A DNA stretch of 7,991 bases, from positions 1-7,991 of the forward strand of contig JAEUJG010000155.1 of the NCBI GenBank assembly GCA_016794765.1. The letters are read 5' to 3'. This DNA comes from Spirochaetaceae bacterium (GTDB taxonomy: Bacteria; Spirochaetota; Spirochaetia; Treponematales; Rectinemataceae). The translations under genes and the position numbers were made by a program. Shown here piece by piece: positions 1 to 7,447 of the stretch. Position 1 is the first letter of the stretch. Each line of letters opens with the position of its first letter. The notes under the pieces were generated by a model. That model was given only the letters and a program-made list of their open reading frames with translations, did not search any database and was not told where the DNA came from.

Positions 1-6
1 CGCCTC

Positions 7-35
7 TTGCGGACCCGGGCCGGGCCGCGTACTAT
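7..35 (+). promoter_or_regulatory. Probable sigma70-type promoter of the PAS gene
   Basis: TTGCGG (7-12) and TACTAT (30-35) are separated by 17 bases. Transcription would begin near position 42, giving a leader of under 20 bases that carries the ribosome site AAGGAGGG (48-55), five bases or fewer before the ATG. The -35 and -10 boxes each match consensus only partly. The window begins just upstream, so transcription from a gene further left cannot be excluded. Confidence 0.4.
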
Positions 36-59
36 TCCGTCAAACCCAAGGAGGGACGC

Positions 60-395
60 ATGCAGGACTGGGCTCTCGAATTCCCCGGCGCCGTCACGGT
101 CTGCGACCGCGACTACACCGTGCTCTACATGAACGACAAGGCCGCCAAGACCTTCGAAAAATGGGGGGGCGCCGACCTCCTCGGCAAGAGCCTCCGCGAC
201 TGCCACCTGCCTTCCTCCATCGAGACGATGGAAAGGATCCTCCAGTCGGGTTCGCCCAACGTCTACACGATCGAGAAGGCCGGCGTCCGCAAGCTGATCT
301 ACCAGGCGCCCTGGAAAAAGGAAGGCAAGATCGCCGGCCTCGTGGAACTCTCGCTCGAGATTCCCGCCGAGATGCCGCATTTCGTCCGGAGCTGA
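60..395 (+). CDS. Small single-domain PAS protein
   Basis: This is a 111-residue protein made of essentially one PAS fold. Residues 7-30 read as the first PAS strands and helix (FPGAVTVCDRDYTVLYMND, then KAAKTFEKWGG). A GKSL-DCH segment follows at about 42-49, and the C-terminal beta strands run from about 68 to 101 (VYTIEK, KLIYQAPW, GLVELSLEIP). PAS domains sense small ligands, redox state or cofactors and usually regulate an attached output domain. None is attached here, and there is no signal peptide or membrane segment, so it probably acts in the cytoplasm by binding a partner. Cys15 and the Cys48-His49 pair are possible ligand or redox residues, but this is inference. The start is supported by a very strong ribosome site. 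It converges on the oxidoreductase operon and is not part of it. The fold is clear; the ligand and partner are unknown. Confidence 0.88.
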   Translation: MQDWALEFPGAVTVCDRDYTVLYMNDKAAKTFEKWGGADLLGKSLRDCHLPSSIETMERILQSGSPNVYTIEKAGVRKLIYQAPWKKEGKIAGLVELSLEIPAEMPHFVRS

Positions 396-478
396 AGGGT
401 CGGAAAGCGCGCCGGTCGGAGGCCGGCCGGAGGCCGCCCGGGCTCGCGGGCCAGGCGCCCCGGCCCGGCCGCGCCGAC

Positions 479-508
479 AAAAAAGGGGCCCCGCTCACGC
501 GGGACCCC
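479..508 (-). terminator. Intrinsic terminator of the buk-ptb-vor operon
   Basis: On the minus strand GGGGTCCCGC (508-499) pairs with GCGGGGCCCC (494-485) in a 10-bp stem containing one G-U pair. The loop is GTGA, and six T residues follow directly (484-479). It begins 27 bases after the stop codon of the last operon gene. The remaining sequence between the two convergent genes (396-478) is extremely GC-rich and could fold in several ways, but it has no T-run that would end transcription of the PAS gene in the plus direction. Confidence 0.93.
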
Positions 509-535
509 GACGCCGTGCGTGGCGAATAGGACGGG

Positions 536-1065
536 TTAGACGGCCTTCATGCCCGCTTCGATCGCGGCCATGTTCATCGGGATGAACTTGTGCTTCGACT
601 CGGGGAAGAAGGACTTGAGGACGGCCTCGAGCTTGTCGAGCTTGACGGCGCCGGTCGCCTTGGAGAGGGCGCCCATCATCACCATGTTGGCGATCTTGCC
701 GTCGCCGATCTGCTCGGCGATCTCGTTGCAGGCGATCTTGATCACCTTGAGGTCCGCGCGCTTCGGATCGACCTTGACCAGGCTCGAGTTGACGAGCATG
801 AGGCCGCCCTGCTTGGCCACCTCCTCGCAGATCGGGAGGCTGTCCATGTTCATGACGATCGAGGAATCGGGGGCCGTGACGAGGGGGCTCGCGATCTCCT
901 TCGTGGAGACGATGACGGAGGCGCGCGCGACGCCGCCGCGCTTCTCGGCGCCGTAGAAGGGGAAGAAGGTGACCTCAAGGCCCTCCTTCATCGCGCAGTA
1001 GACCCAGAGCTGGCCGAGGGAGATGATGCCCTGGCCGCCGAAGCCGGCCATGAAGGTCTTCTCGG

Positions 1066-1069
<4 letters not shown>
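536..1069 (-). CDS. 2-oxoacid:ferredoxin oxidoreductase, gamma subunit
   Basis: This 177-residue protein is the gamma subunit of a 2-oxoacid:acceptor oxidoreductase, the part that in this family contributes to coenzyme A binding and subunit contacts. The family signature lies at the N-terminus (MAGFGGQGIISLGQ, residues 7-20). It is followed by FPFYGAEKRGGVARASV (36-52), also typical of the gamma chains of VOR/KOR-type enzymes. Length fits a free-standing gamma subunit. An upstream in-frame start would add 24 residues lying inside the beta gene. I prefer the ATG at 1069 because it overlaps the beta stop codon as ATGA, is preceded by GAGGAGG, and puts the conserved signature right at the N-terminus. 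It is the last gene before the terminator. Gene names differ between organisms: in Methanothermobacter, as I recall, beta and gamma are fused as VorA, so no symbol is given. Confidence 0.93.
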
Positions 1070-1824
<755 letters not shown>

Positions 1825-1840
1825 GTCCCTGCTCCTTCGA

Positions 1841-2908
1841 TCACTTGCCAAGGAGGCGCTTGGCCTCGGCGAGGACTTCTTCCTCGCTCGGGATGACGCC
1901 GCCGCAGCGGCCGTAGAAGTGGACCTCGCCCTTGCCGTTGGCGGCCAGGCGCACGTCCTCGACCATCTGGCCCATGCTCATCTCCACGGCGAGGAACTTC
2001 TTCCCCTTGGCGGCGAGCTCGGCGATGCGCTTCTCGGGGAAGGGCCAGAGGCTGATCGGGCGGAAGAGGCCGAGCTCGATGCCCTGGGCCTTGGCCATCT
2101 CGAGGGCGCCGAGGGCGACGCGGCTCGAGGTGCCGTAGCCGACGAGGATGAGGTCGGCCTTCTCGCAGTTGACTTCCTCGAAATCGACCTCGGTCTTCTT
2201 GATCTCCTCGTAGCGCTTGAAGCGGGCGCGGACGAGGGCCTCGAGCTCCACGGGCACGAGGTTGATCGAGGAGACGTGGTTGTTCGCGCGGTGCGTGTCG
2301 GCCTGGTGGCCGACGCCCCAAGGCTTCCTGGGCAGGGACTCGGGATCGATCGCGGGCGGGAGGACGACGCCCTCCATCATCTGGCCGATGAGGCCGTCCG
2401 CGAGGATCATGACGGGCATGCGCCACTTGTCGGCGAGCTCGAAGGCCTTGTAGGTGAGGTCCGCCGCCTCCTGCACGCTCTTGGGCGCGAGGACGAGGTG
2501 GAAGTAGTCGCCGTGGCCGCCGCCGCGGGTCGACTGGAAGTAGTCGGCCTGGCCGGGGGAGATGCCGCCGAGGCCGGGGCCCGAGCGGGCGATGTTGACG
2601 ATGACCATGGGCAGGTCGGCGCCGCAGGCGTAGGAGATGCCCTCCTGCTTGAGGGAAATGCCGGGGCTCGAGGAGCTGGTCATCGAGCGGGCGCCGGTGG
2701 CGGCCGCGCCGAAGACCATGTTGATCGCGGCGGTCTCGCTCTCGGCCTGGATGAAGGTCCGCTTCTTGTCGAGCATGTGCTTCGCCATGTAGGCGGTGAG
2801 CTCGTTCTGCGGCGTGATGGGGTAGCCGAAATAGGCCCGGCAACCGGCGCGCACGGCGGCCTCGCCGATGGCCTCGTTGCCTTTCATGAGGCGCTTCTCT
2901 TCGGACAT
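1841..2908 (-). CDS. vorB: 2-oxoacid:ferredoxin oxidoreductase, alpha subunit VorB (2-oxoisovalerate type)
   Basis: This 355-residue protein is the alpha subunit, containing the pyrimidine-binding domain of the thiamine enzyme. It has the expected GNEAIGEAAVRAG start (10-22), the YPITP motif (29-33), the QAESETAAINMVFGAA segment (54-69, holding the Glu that activates thiamine), and PGLGGISPGQADYFQ (111-125). The C-terminal half carries the second domain (LILVGYGTSSRVA at about 253-265; CGGVIP at 335-340). Its length matches the free-standing VorB subunit of ketoisovalerate oxidoreductases, not the longer fused KorA or pyruvate enzymes. The likely reaction is 2-oxoisovalerate + CoA + oxidised ferredoxin to isobutyryl-CoA + CO2 + reduced ferredoxin. 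The neighbouring ptb and buk genes, which handle four- and five-carbon acyl groups, support this, but other 2-oxoacids, including aromatic or 2-oxoglutarate-like ones, are not excluded. The start has a strong GGAGGAG site that touches the stop codon of the ferredoxin gene. Confidence 0.93.
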   Translation of the reverse strand: MSEEKRLMKGNEAIGEAAVRAGCRAYFGYPITPQNELTAYMAKHMLDKKRTFIQAESETAAINMVFGAAATGARSMTSSSSPGISLKQEGISYACGADLPMVIVNIARSGPGLGGISPGQADYFQSTRGGGHGDYFHLVLAPKSVQEAADLTYKAFELADKWRMPVMILADGLIGQMMEGVVLPPAIDPESLPRKPWGVGHQADTHRANNHVSSINLVPVELEALVRARFKRYEEIKKTEVDFEEVNCEKADLILVGYGTSSRVALGALEMAKAQGIELGLFRPISLWPFPEKRIAELAAKGKKFLAVEMSMGQMVEDVRLAANGKGEVHFYGRCGGVIPSEEEVLAEAKRLLGK

Positions 2909-2921
2909 ATCGAGCTCCTCC

Positions 2922-3137
2922 TTACAGCTTGTAGACGGTCACGGCGACGTCCGGGCAAACCGCGTAGCAGTTGCCGCAGGCGATGCACTTGTCGACATGG
3001 GCCGCCTTCGCGGGGTAGTAGCCCCAGGAATTCGGCTCCGAATCCGGCTCGAGCACCTTGGTCGGGCAGGCGCGCACGCAGAGGTGGCAGCCCTTGCAGC
3101 GCTCCCGGTCGATCTCGGGTTTGCCTTTATTTGCCAT
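2922..3137 (-). CDS. Two-[4Fe-4S] ferredoxin-type (delta) subunit of the oxidoreductase
   Basis: This 71-residue protein has two complete cluster-binding motifs of the CxxCxxCxxxCP type: Cys14, 17, 20, 24 and Cys51, 54, 57, 61, each ending in Pro. It should hold two [4Fe-4S] clusters that carry electrons from the thiamine site of the beta subunit to free ferredoxin. The 27-residue insert between the motifs (with WGYYP at 38-42) is typical of oxidoreductase-associated delta subunits and longer than in small clostridial ferredoxins. Its start codon lies inside the end of ptb (11-base overlap) and its AAGGAG site is within the ptb coding sequence, so translation of the two is probably coupled. 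It is called VorC in Methanothermobacter, as I recall, and KorD or VorD elsewhere, hence no symbol. Confidence 0.95.
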   Translation of the reverse strand: MANKGKPEIDRERCKGCHLCVRACPTKVLEPDSEPNSWGYYPAKAAHVDKCIACGNCYAVCPDVAVTVYKL

Positions 3138-4053
3138 TGGTCTCTCCTTTTCCTTGTTTGCTCGCCAGCGAGGCGAGGGCTATGGAGGCGAGCTTGGTCT
3201 CCGCGCTGTCGGCGCGGCTCGTGAGCACGATGGGCTTGGCGGCGCCCATGACGAGGCCTGCGCCCTTCGCCCCGCCGAGGTCGAGGAGGCACTTGTAGAG
3301 CACGTTGCCCGCCTCGATGTCGGGGGCCACGAGGACGTCGGCGTCGCCCGCGACCTCGGAGACGATCTTCTTGATCTTCGCGCTCTCGGCGCTCACCGCG
3401 TTGTCGAGGGCGAGGGGCCCGTCCACGACGCAGCCCTTGAGCTGGCCGCGGCGGTTCATCTGCGTGATGATCGCGGCGTCGGCCGTGCAGGGCATCTTCT
3501 CGTGGTTGACCTTCTCCACGGCGGCGAGGAGGGCCACCTTGGGCGTCTCCACGCCGAGGGCCCGCGCCACCAGGACCGCGTTCGCGATGATGTCGAGCTT
3601 GGCGGGGACGTCCGGCGCTATGTTGATCGCGGCGTCGGTGACGAGGAAGAGCTTGTGGTAATGCGCGCACTCCATCACCGCGACGTGGCAGGCGAGACGG
3701 CCGGCGTTGATGCCGGTCTCCTTGTTGAGCGCCGCCTTGAGGAGGACGGAGGTGTCGAGGATGCCCTTCATGAGCATGTCGGCCTTGCCCTCGCGCACGA
3801 ACTCCACCGCCTTGGCCGCGGCCTTGGCCAGGTCCTTCTCCTCGATTCGCTCGAAGGGCGAGAGGTCCAGCTTGAGCTCGGCCGCGATCGCGTCCATGGC
3901 GGCCAGGTCGCCGACGAGGACGGGCTCGGCCAGGCCGGCCTTCCACGCGTCCACGGCGGCCTCGAGGGCCGTGTGCTCCTGGGCCGCGGCGACCGCGATC
4001 CGCTTGCGGCCGGAGCGCTTGGCCGCCTCGATGATGTCGGCTATCGTCTTCAT
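3127..4053 (-). CDS. ptb: Phosphate butyryltransferase
   Basis: This 308-residue enzyme of the phosphate acetyl/butyryl transferase family catalyses butyryl- or branched acyl-CoA + phosphate to acyl phosphate + CoA. It shows the family layout: an N-terminal KRIAVAAAQEHTALEA segment (17-32), ADMLMKGILDTSVLLKAALN (91-110), a core VTDAAINIAP (138-147), and the highly conserved C-terminal region DADVLVAPDIEAGNVLYK (237-254) followed by GAGLVMGAAKPIVLTSRADS (264-283). The length and immediate pairing with butyrate kinase favour Ptb over phosphate acetyltransferase, which is longer and pairs with acetate kinase. The ATG at 4053, 17 bases after the buk stop codon and preceded by AAGGGGAA, is preferred. 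Longer upstream reading in this frame only crosses buk. Within this operon it links the acyl-CoA made by the oxidoreductase to ATP formation. Chain-length preference is not visible in the sequence. Confidence 0.93.
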   Translation of the reverse strand: MKTIADIIEAAKRSGRKRIAVAAAQEHTALEAAVDAWKAGLAEPVLVGDLAAMDAIAAELKLDLSPFERIEEKDLAKAAAKAVEFVREGKADMLMKGILDTSVLLKAALNKETGINAGRLACHVAVMECAHYHKLFLVTDAAINIAPDVPAKLDIIANAVLVARALGVETPKVALLAAVEKVNHEKMPCTADAAIITQMNRRGQLKGCVVDGPLALDNAVSAESAKIKKIVSEVAGDADVLVAPDIEAGNVLYKCLLDLGGAKGAGLVMGAAKPIVLTSRADSAETKLASIALASLASKQGKGETNGK

Positions 4054-4070
4054 CGCTCGGTTCCCCTTGT

Positions 4071-5138
4071 TCAGTAGGCCTGCGCGACGGCTTCGCCGGA
4101 GAGGGCGCGGGAGCCGGCCAGGGCCAGGGCCTCGAGCTCGCCCTCGCCGGGATAGGCGACGACGGGGGCGATGAAGCCGCACATCTCGGTGATTCCGTGG
4201 ACGACTTCCTTGCCGTAGGCGATGCCGCCGGTGAGGATGATCGCGTCCACCTTGCGGCGGGCGGCGGCCGCGAGGGCGCCGACGGCCTTGCCGACCTGGT
4301 AGATGAAGGCCTCGTAGTAGAGCGTGCCGACGGGGTCGCCGGCGCGGAAGGCGTTCTCGGCGACGCGCATGTCGTTGGAGCCCATGAAGGAGACGAGGCC
4401 GCCCTGCCCGGTGATCATCTTGAGCACCTCCTTCTCCGTGTGCTTGCCGGAGAAGCAGAGCTTGGCCAGGTCGGCGGCGGGCAGGGTGCCGGAACGCTCG
4501 GGGCTGAAGGGCCCCTCGCCGTTCAGGGCATTGTTGACGTCCACGACGCGCCCGTCCTTGTGGAGCCCCACGGAAACGCCGCCGCCCATGTGGGCGACGA
4601 TGATCGTGGCTTCCTCGTACTTCTTCCCCTGCTCCTTGCACCAGCGGCGCGAGACGGCCTTCTGGTTCAGGGCATGGAAGATCGAGCGGCGCTGGAAGAG
4701 CTTGTGGCCGGAGACGCGGGCGATCTCGTCGAGCTCGTCGACGACGACGGGATCGGCGATGAAGGCGGGGATCCCGAGCTCCTTCGCGAGCGAGTCGGCG
4801 ATCAGCGCGCCGAGGTTCGAGGCGTGCTCGCCGAACTTGGCGGCGGAGAGGTCGGCCTTCATGGCCTCGTTGACGGCGTAGACGCCGCCGGGGATGGGCC
4901 GGAGAAGGCCGCCGCGCCCGACGACCGCGGAAAGCCGCTTGGGATCGAAGCCGCGCTTCGTGAGCGCCTCGACGATGTGGCGGCGGCGGAAGTCATACTG
5001 GGCGGCGATGCTGGGGAAGGCGGCGATCTCCTCGGCCGAGTGGACGACGCCCTCGGTGAAGAGTTCCTTGAGATCCTCGAAGACGCCGATCTTGGTCGAC
5101 GTCGAACCGGGATTGATGACTAGAATCGTATGCGGCAT
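4071..5138 (-). CDS. buk: Butyrate (branched-chain acyl) kinase
   Basis: This 355-residue member of the acetate/butyrate kinase family converts butyryl phosphate or isobutyryl phosphate + ADP to the free acid + ATP, reversibly. Signatures seen are the N-terminal phosphate-binding strand ILVINPGSTSTKIGVFED (5-22), VAHMGGGVSVG (181-191) followed by the VNNALNGEGPFSPERSGTLP block (201-220), SFMGSNDMR (250-258), and LTGGIAYGKEVV near 302-313, part of the adenine/ATPase core. Length fits butyrate kinase and is shorter than acetate kinase (about 400). The ATG at 5138 is preferred over a 37-codon upstream extension because GGAAGGAG lies just before it and the extension would run through the promoter. 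It is the first gene of the operon, about 40 bases from the predicted transcript start. The order buk then ptb is the reverse of the classic clostridial ptb-buk pair. Confidence 0.95.
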   Translation of the reverse strand: MPHTILVINPGSTSTKIGVFEDLKELFTEGVVHSAEEIAAFPSIAAQYDFRRRHIVEALTKRGFDPKRLSAVVGRGGLLRPIPGGVYAVNEAMKADLSAAKFGEHASNLGALIADSLAKELGIPAFIADPVVVDELDEIARVSGHKLFQRRSIFHALNQKAVSRRWCKEQGKKYEEATIIVAHMGGGVSVGLHKDGRVVDVNNALNGEGPFSPERSGTLPAADLAKLCFSGKHTEKEVLKMITGQGGLVSFMGSNDMRVAENAFRAGDPVGTLYYEAFIYQVGKAVGALAAAARRKVDAIILTGGIAYGKEVVHGITEMCGFIAPVVAYPGEGELEALALAGSRALSGEAVAQAY

Positions 5139-5184
5139 GCGAGCTCCTTCCCTGAAAAGGGACCTTGGAGATTGCGTTCCTCGA

Positions 5185-5212
5185 ATTATAGCATGATTGG
5201 CGTAGCTCGCAA
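5185..5212 (-). promoter_or_regulatory. Extended -10 promoter of the buk-ptb-vor operon
   Basis: On the minus strand TTGCGA (5212-5207) is followed after 16 bases by a perfect TATAAT (5190-5185), with TGC directly before it, the extended -10 element. Transcription should start near 5178, leaving about 40 bases of leader before buk. The region is the only AT-rich patch in an otherwise GC-rich stretch, which supports a real promoter. No second promoter was seen inside the operon. Confidence 0.85.
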
Positions 5213-5236
5213 TTGGGAAAATGTAATTTTCGAAAG

Positions 5237-5259
5237 GGCGTTTCGTCATTCAAAACGCC
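5237..5259. promoter_or_regulatory. Inverted repeat upstream of the operon promoter, possible operator
   Basis: GGCGTTT (5237-5243) and AAACGCC (5253-5259) form a perfect 7-bp inverted repeat around a 9-base spacer. The centre lies about 70 bases before the predicted transcript start, a position typical of activator sites. A separate 8-bp palindrome TTTCGAAA (5228-5235) lies between it and the -35 box. No T-run follows the repeat in either direction, so it is not an obvious terminator. The binding protein is unknown and no regulator gene is adjacent. The rest of 5260-5383 shows only a weak imperfect repeat (about 5278-5300) and no convincing gene. Confidence 0.4.
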
Positions 5260-5383
5260 AGCGGCCTGTAACCGGACGGAAGGGCAGATTGCCTTCGGAA
5301 AAGCAAGTCAGATCGCTTCGACACGAATGGGGACTGTCGGGCTTGCACGTTGCGGCCGCGGCGAGGGCCGTGAGAGGAGTTGG

Positions 5384-5408
5384 GGGAAGGGCCGAGGAGG
5401 CCCCTCCC
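5384..5408 (-). terminator. Hairpin just after the 645-residue gene, possible terminator without a T-run
   Basis: GGGAGGGGCC (5408-5399) pairs fully with GGCCCTTCCC (5393-5384), including one G-U pair, around a five-base loop TCCTC. It begins four bases after the stop codon. The following bases are C- and T-rich (CCAACTCC) but lack a run of T, so it may act as an RNA 3'-end stabiliser or a Rho-assisted stop instead of a standard intrinsic terminator. Confidence 0.45.
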
Positions 5409-5412
5409 GGCG

Positions 5413-7350
5413 CTAGTTTCGTCTAAGCACCTTCGCCATATAGAGTTGGATGTACTGCTCCAGCGCGGCGTGGTTCTTGATCTTGAGGAGGCTCGGCGAA
5501 TCGGCGAGGGTGGCGGCCAGGCCGCGAACCCGCTCGGCGTTGAAAGCCGTCGCGCGCATCGTGCGGAGCACGTTGCGCAGGTAATCGCGGACGAGGCTGT
5601 TCACGTCCTCGGTCAGGTTGGCCTTGGCGGAGGGGTTGATCAGGGTGTTCCAGCGCCCCTCGAGTTCGCGGAGGTACTCGTCCAGGCTGTAGCCGGAAGG
5701 CACGAGCTCGCGGGCGACGGCGGCGGCCGCCTGGGAAAACTCGACGCGGCGGTCCTTCGGCCCCTGCTGGGCCGCCTTTTCGCCGGGCACGGCCTCGGGG
5801 AGAGTCGGCAGGGCGGCGACCTGCGCCTGGCGCTGCGCCGCGGCCTCCCGTCTTCCCTCGCCTCCGAGGCGGCGGAAAAACCTGACCAAGCCGGCCAGGA
5901 AGGGCACCGCATACCAGAAGGGCAGGAGCATCCGCGCGTCGGTCAGCATGGTCTTCCGAGGCAGCTCGAGCAGCTCGTCGATGGGCACCAGGGCACCCTT
6001 GTAGAAAAGGTGATCGAGGTCGGGAGGAGCCTCGCCGCGGGTGACGAGCTCCTCGTGGATCAGGGGCAGGAGTCCCTCTTCTATCAGGGCGAAGAGGAGG
6101 GGATAGCGGGACTCCACGAGGACTTCGAGTTCGGCGACGTAGGCCGAATCGTCGTCCATCGAGGGCAGGTGGCGGAATTCCTCCAACACGCGGCGCCACT
6201 GGTCCAGGAGCCGCCCGCGGAGGTCGGCGCGGGCCTCCGTGACGAGGCGCAGGAAGAGCGGAAAGGCGCGATCCTTGGCGACGTAGACGCGCCGGCCCTT
6301 CCCCGTCGCGACGACGAGGATCTCGGGCAGGGCGGTCGGGTCGGCCTTGGTGGTCTTTTCCTTCAGCCTGTTTTCAAGCTCCTCGCGGTTGTACTTGCCG
6401 AGCAGCGGCTGGCCCTTCGTGTCGCGGAAGGCCATGACGTCCTCGATCGTGAAGTTGTAGGGGGGCTTGCGGATCGACTGGTCGAGGGACTTGTAGGCGG
6501 TTTCCACGTCGAGGAGGCGCTGGGCCTTGCCCTTGTAGTGGTTCGCGTAGAACTCGCAGAGGGCCGCGGCCTGGTAGACCGCGAGATCCTCCGGCGTCTT
6601 GTCGGCCTTCTTGTCGAGGTCCTTCTTGAGGTGGCTCGTCAGGTAGGCCCAGAAGGGAAAAATAAAATCGTTCGAGGATTTCCTGAGCTCGGCGATCGCC
6701 TCGTAGGGCTTCGTCAGGATGGCGCCGAGGGTGTCCTTGAGCTGGATGTCCTTGGCCGGAAAGGCGTAATGGAGCTTGTTCTGGATGAAATCCTTGTTCG
6801 CGCCGCGGCGAAGGTACTGCCGGACCTTGAGCACGGCGCATTCGAGCAGCTTGTCGGGCACGTAGGCGGAGGGAAGGACGATGGGCTTGAGGCTCTCGGG
6901 GAAAACCAGCTTGTAGAGGGGCACCCGCGCTTCGCCGCCCTTGTCGGAGACGACGCCGAGGTCGGTGTCGAGGGATATGGACTGGATCCACTCCGAGGGG
7001 ACGATGAGCTTGAGGCTGTCCTCGTCGGGAAAGGGAATGTCGGGATTTTCCTCGATCCGCTGGTATTCCTGGAAAAAAACCTCCGAATAGCGTTCCGGAA
7101 GGATGATCAGGCGAATGTCGTTGCCCGCGGTTTCGACGGCGAGCTTCTTCTCCTTCGCGATGAGGAAAAGCCTGGGCACGAGGACCGTGTCGGGATTGAT
7201 GGAAAGGTCGCGGTAGAGGGGCTCGTCCTGGGAGGCGAGGCGCGCCTGGCGCTGCACCGCGTCCGCGAAGGCGCGATACTCTATTTCGGAGATGTTGTTC
7301 TTGTGCGCAAAGGAGCGCACGAGCTGGTAAACGTCGATATCCCTCGCCAT
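5413..7350 (-). CDS. Conserved-looking protein of unknown function, 645 residues
   Basis: I do not recognise this protein. It is 645 residues, rich in charged residues and Leu, with no N-terminal signal peptide. Residues 1-40 look helical (VYQLVRSFAHKNNISEIEY), and 55-165 contain short strand-like stretches (VLVPRLFLIA, IRLIILPERY, LKLIVPSEW, KPIVLP). Residues 180-330 and 360-430 look mainly helical. One hydrophobic stretch at about 474-492 (MLLPFWYAVPFLAGLVRFF) is followed by basic residues and could be a membrane-associated or buried helix. A low-complexity Ala/Gln/Arg-rich linker covers about 497-540, and a helical C-terminal domain covers about 541-645. No catalytic motif or nucleotide-binding loop was seen. 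The ATG at 7350 is preferred, though its ribosome site is weak (GCCGGGAT). The TTG 17 codons upstream falls in the preceding terminator. A poor promoter-like pair TTTAAC (7398-7393) and TATCAT (7375-7370) would give a leader of only about 13 bases. Coding is supported by its length and balanced composition compared with the skewed antisense frame. Confidence 0.85.
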   Translation of the reverse strand: MARDIDVYQLVRSFAHKNNISEIEYRAFADAVQRQARLASQDEPLYRDLSINPDTVLVPRLFLIAKEKKLAVETAGNDIRLIILPERYSEVFFQEYQRIEENPDIPFPDEDSLKLIVPSEWIQSISLDTDLGVVSDKGGEARVPLYKLVFPESLKPIVLPSAYVPDKLLECAVLKVRQYLRRGANKDFIQNKLHYAFPAKDIQLKDTLGAILTKPYEAIAELRKSSNDFIFPFWAYLTSHLKKDLDKKADKTPEDLAVYQAAALCEFYANHYKGKAQRLLDVETAYKSLDQSIRKPPYNFTIEDVMAFRDTKGQPLLGKYNREELENRLKEKTTKADPTALPEILVVATGKGRRVYVAKDRAFPLFLRLVTEARADLRGRLLDQWRRVLEEFRHLPSMDDDSAYVAELEVLVESRYPLLFALIEEGLLPLIHEELVTRGEAPPDLDHLFYKGALVPIDELLELPRKTMLTDARMLLPFWYAVPFLAGLVRFFRRLGGEGRREAAAQRQAQVAALPTLPEAVPGEKAAQQGPKDRRVEFSQAAAAVARELVPSGYSLDEYLRELEGRWNTLINPSAKANLTEDVNSLVRDYLRNVLRTMRATAFNAERVRGLAATLADSPSLLKIKNHAALEQYIQLYMAKVLRRN

Positions 7351-7395
7351 ATCCCGGCAATGGTACCCTATGATACGGAGAGAGGCAAGCGCGTT

Positions 7396-7424
7396 AAACA
7401 AAACGGCCGTCCCGAGGGACGGCC
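7396..7424 (-). terminator. Intrinsic terminator of the small basic protein gene
   Basis: On the minus strand GGCCGTCC (7424-7417) pairs perfectly with GGACGGCC (7412-7405) around the loop CTCG. It is followed by G, four T, G and three T (7404-7396). It begins 23 bases after the stop codon of the 30-residue gene and separates that gene from the 645-residue gene downstream. Confidence 0.9.
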
Positions 7425-7447
7425 ATTCTCGCTCTGAAGAGGCGACG

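Noticed and set aside
396..478. GC-rich repeats such as GGCCGG and CCCGGCC after the PAS gene, considered as a terminator or repeat element
   Set aside because: Many overlapping short pairings are possible, as expected of such GC-rich DNA, but there is no dominant stem and no T-run.
5276..5300. Imperfect dyad around GGAAGGGCAGATTGCCTTCG
   Set aside because: The arms need a bulge to pair and it is far from the promoter. It is no better than chance in this composition.
5139..5426. Short open frames in the gap upstream of buk
   Set aside because: They overlap the promoter, the inverted repeat and the hairpin, have no ribosome site and give low-complexity products.
5380..7437. Very long plus-strand open frame (685 codons) opposite the 645-residue gene
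   Set aside because: It is a shadow of the minus-strand gene caused by GC-rich third positions. Its product is a monotonous Gly/Leu/Val/Glu/Asp/Arg-rich sequence with no domain, and it runs through the promoter-side terminator hairpin and has no good ribosome site.
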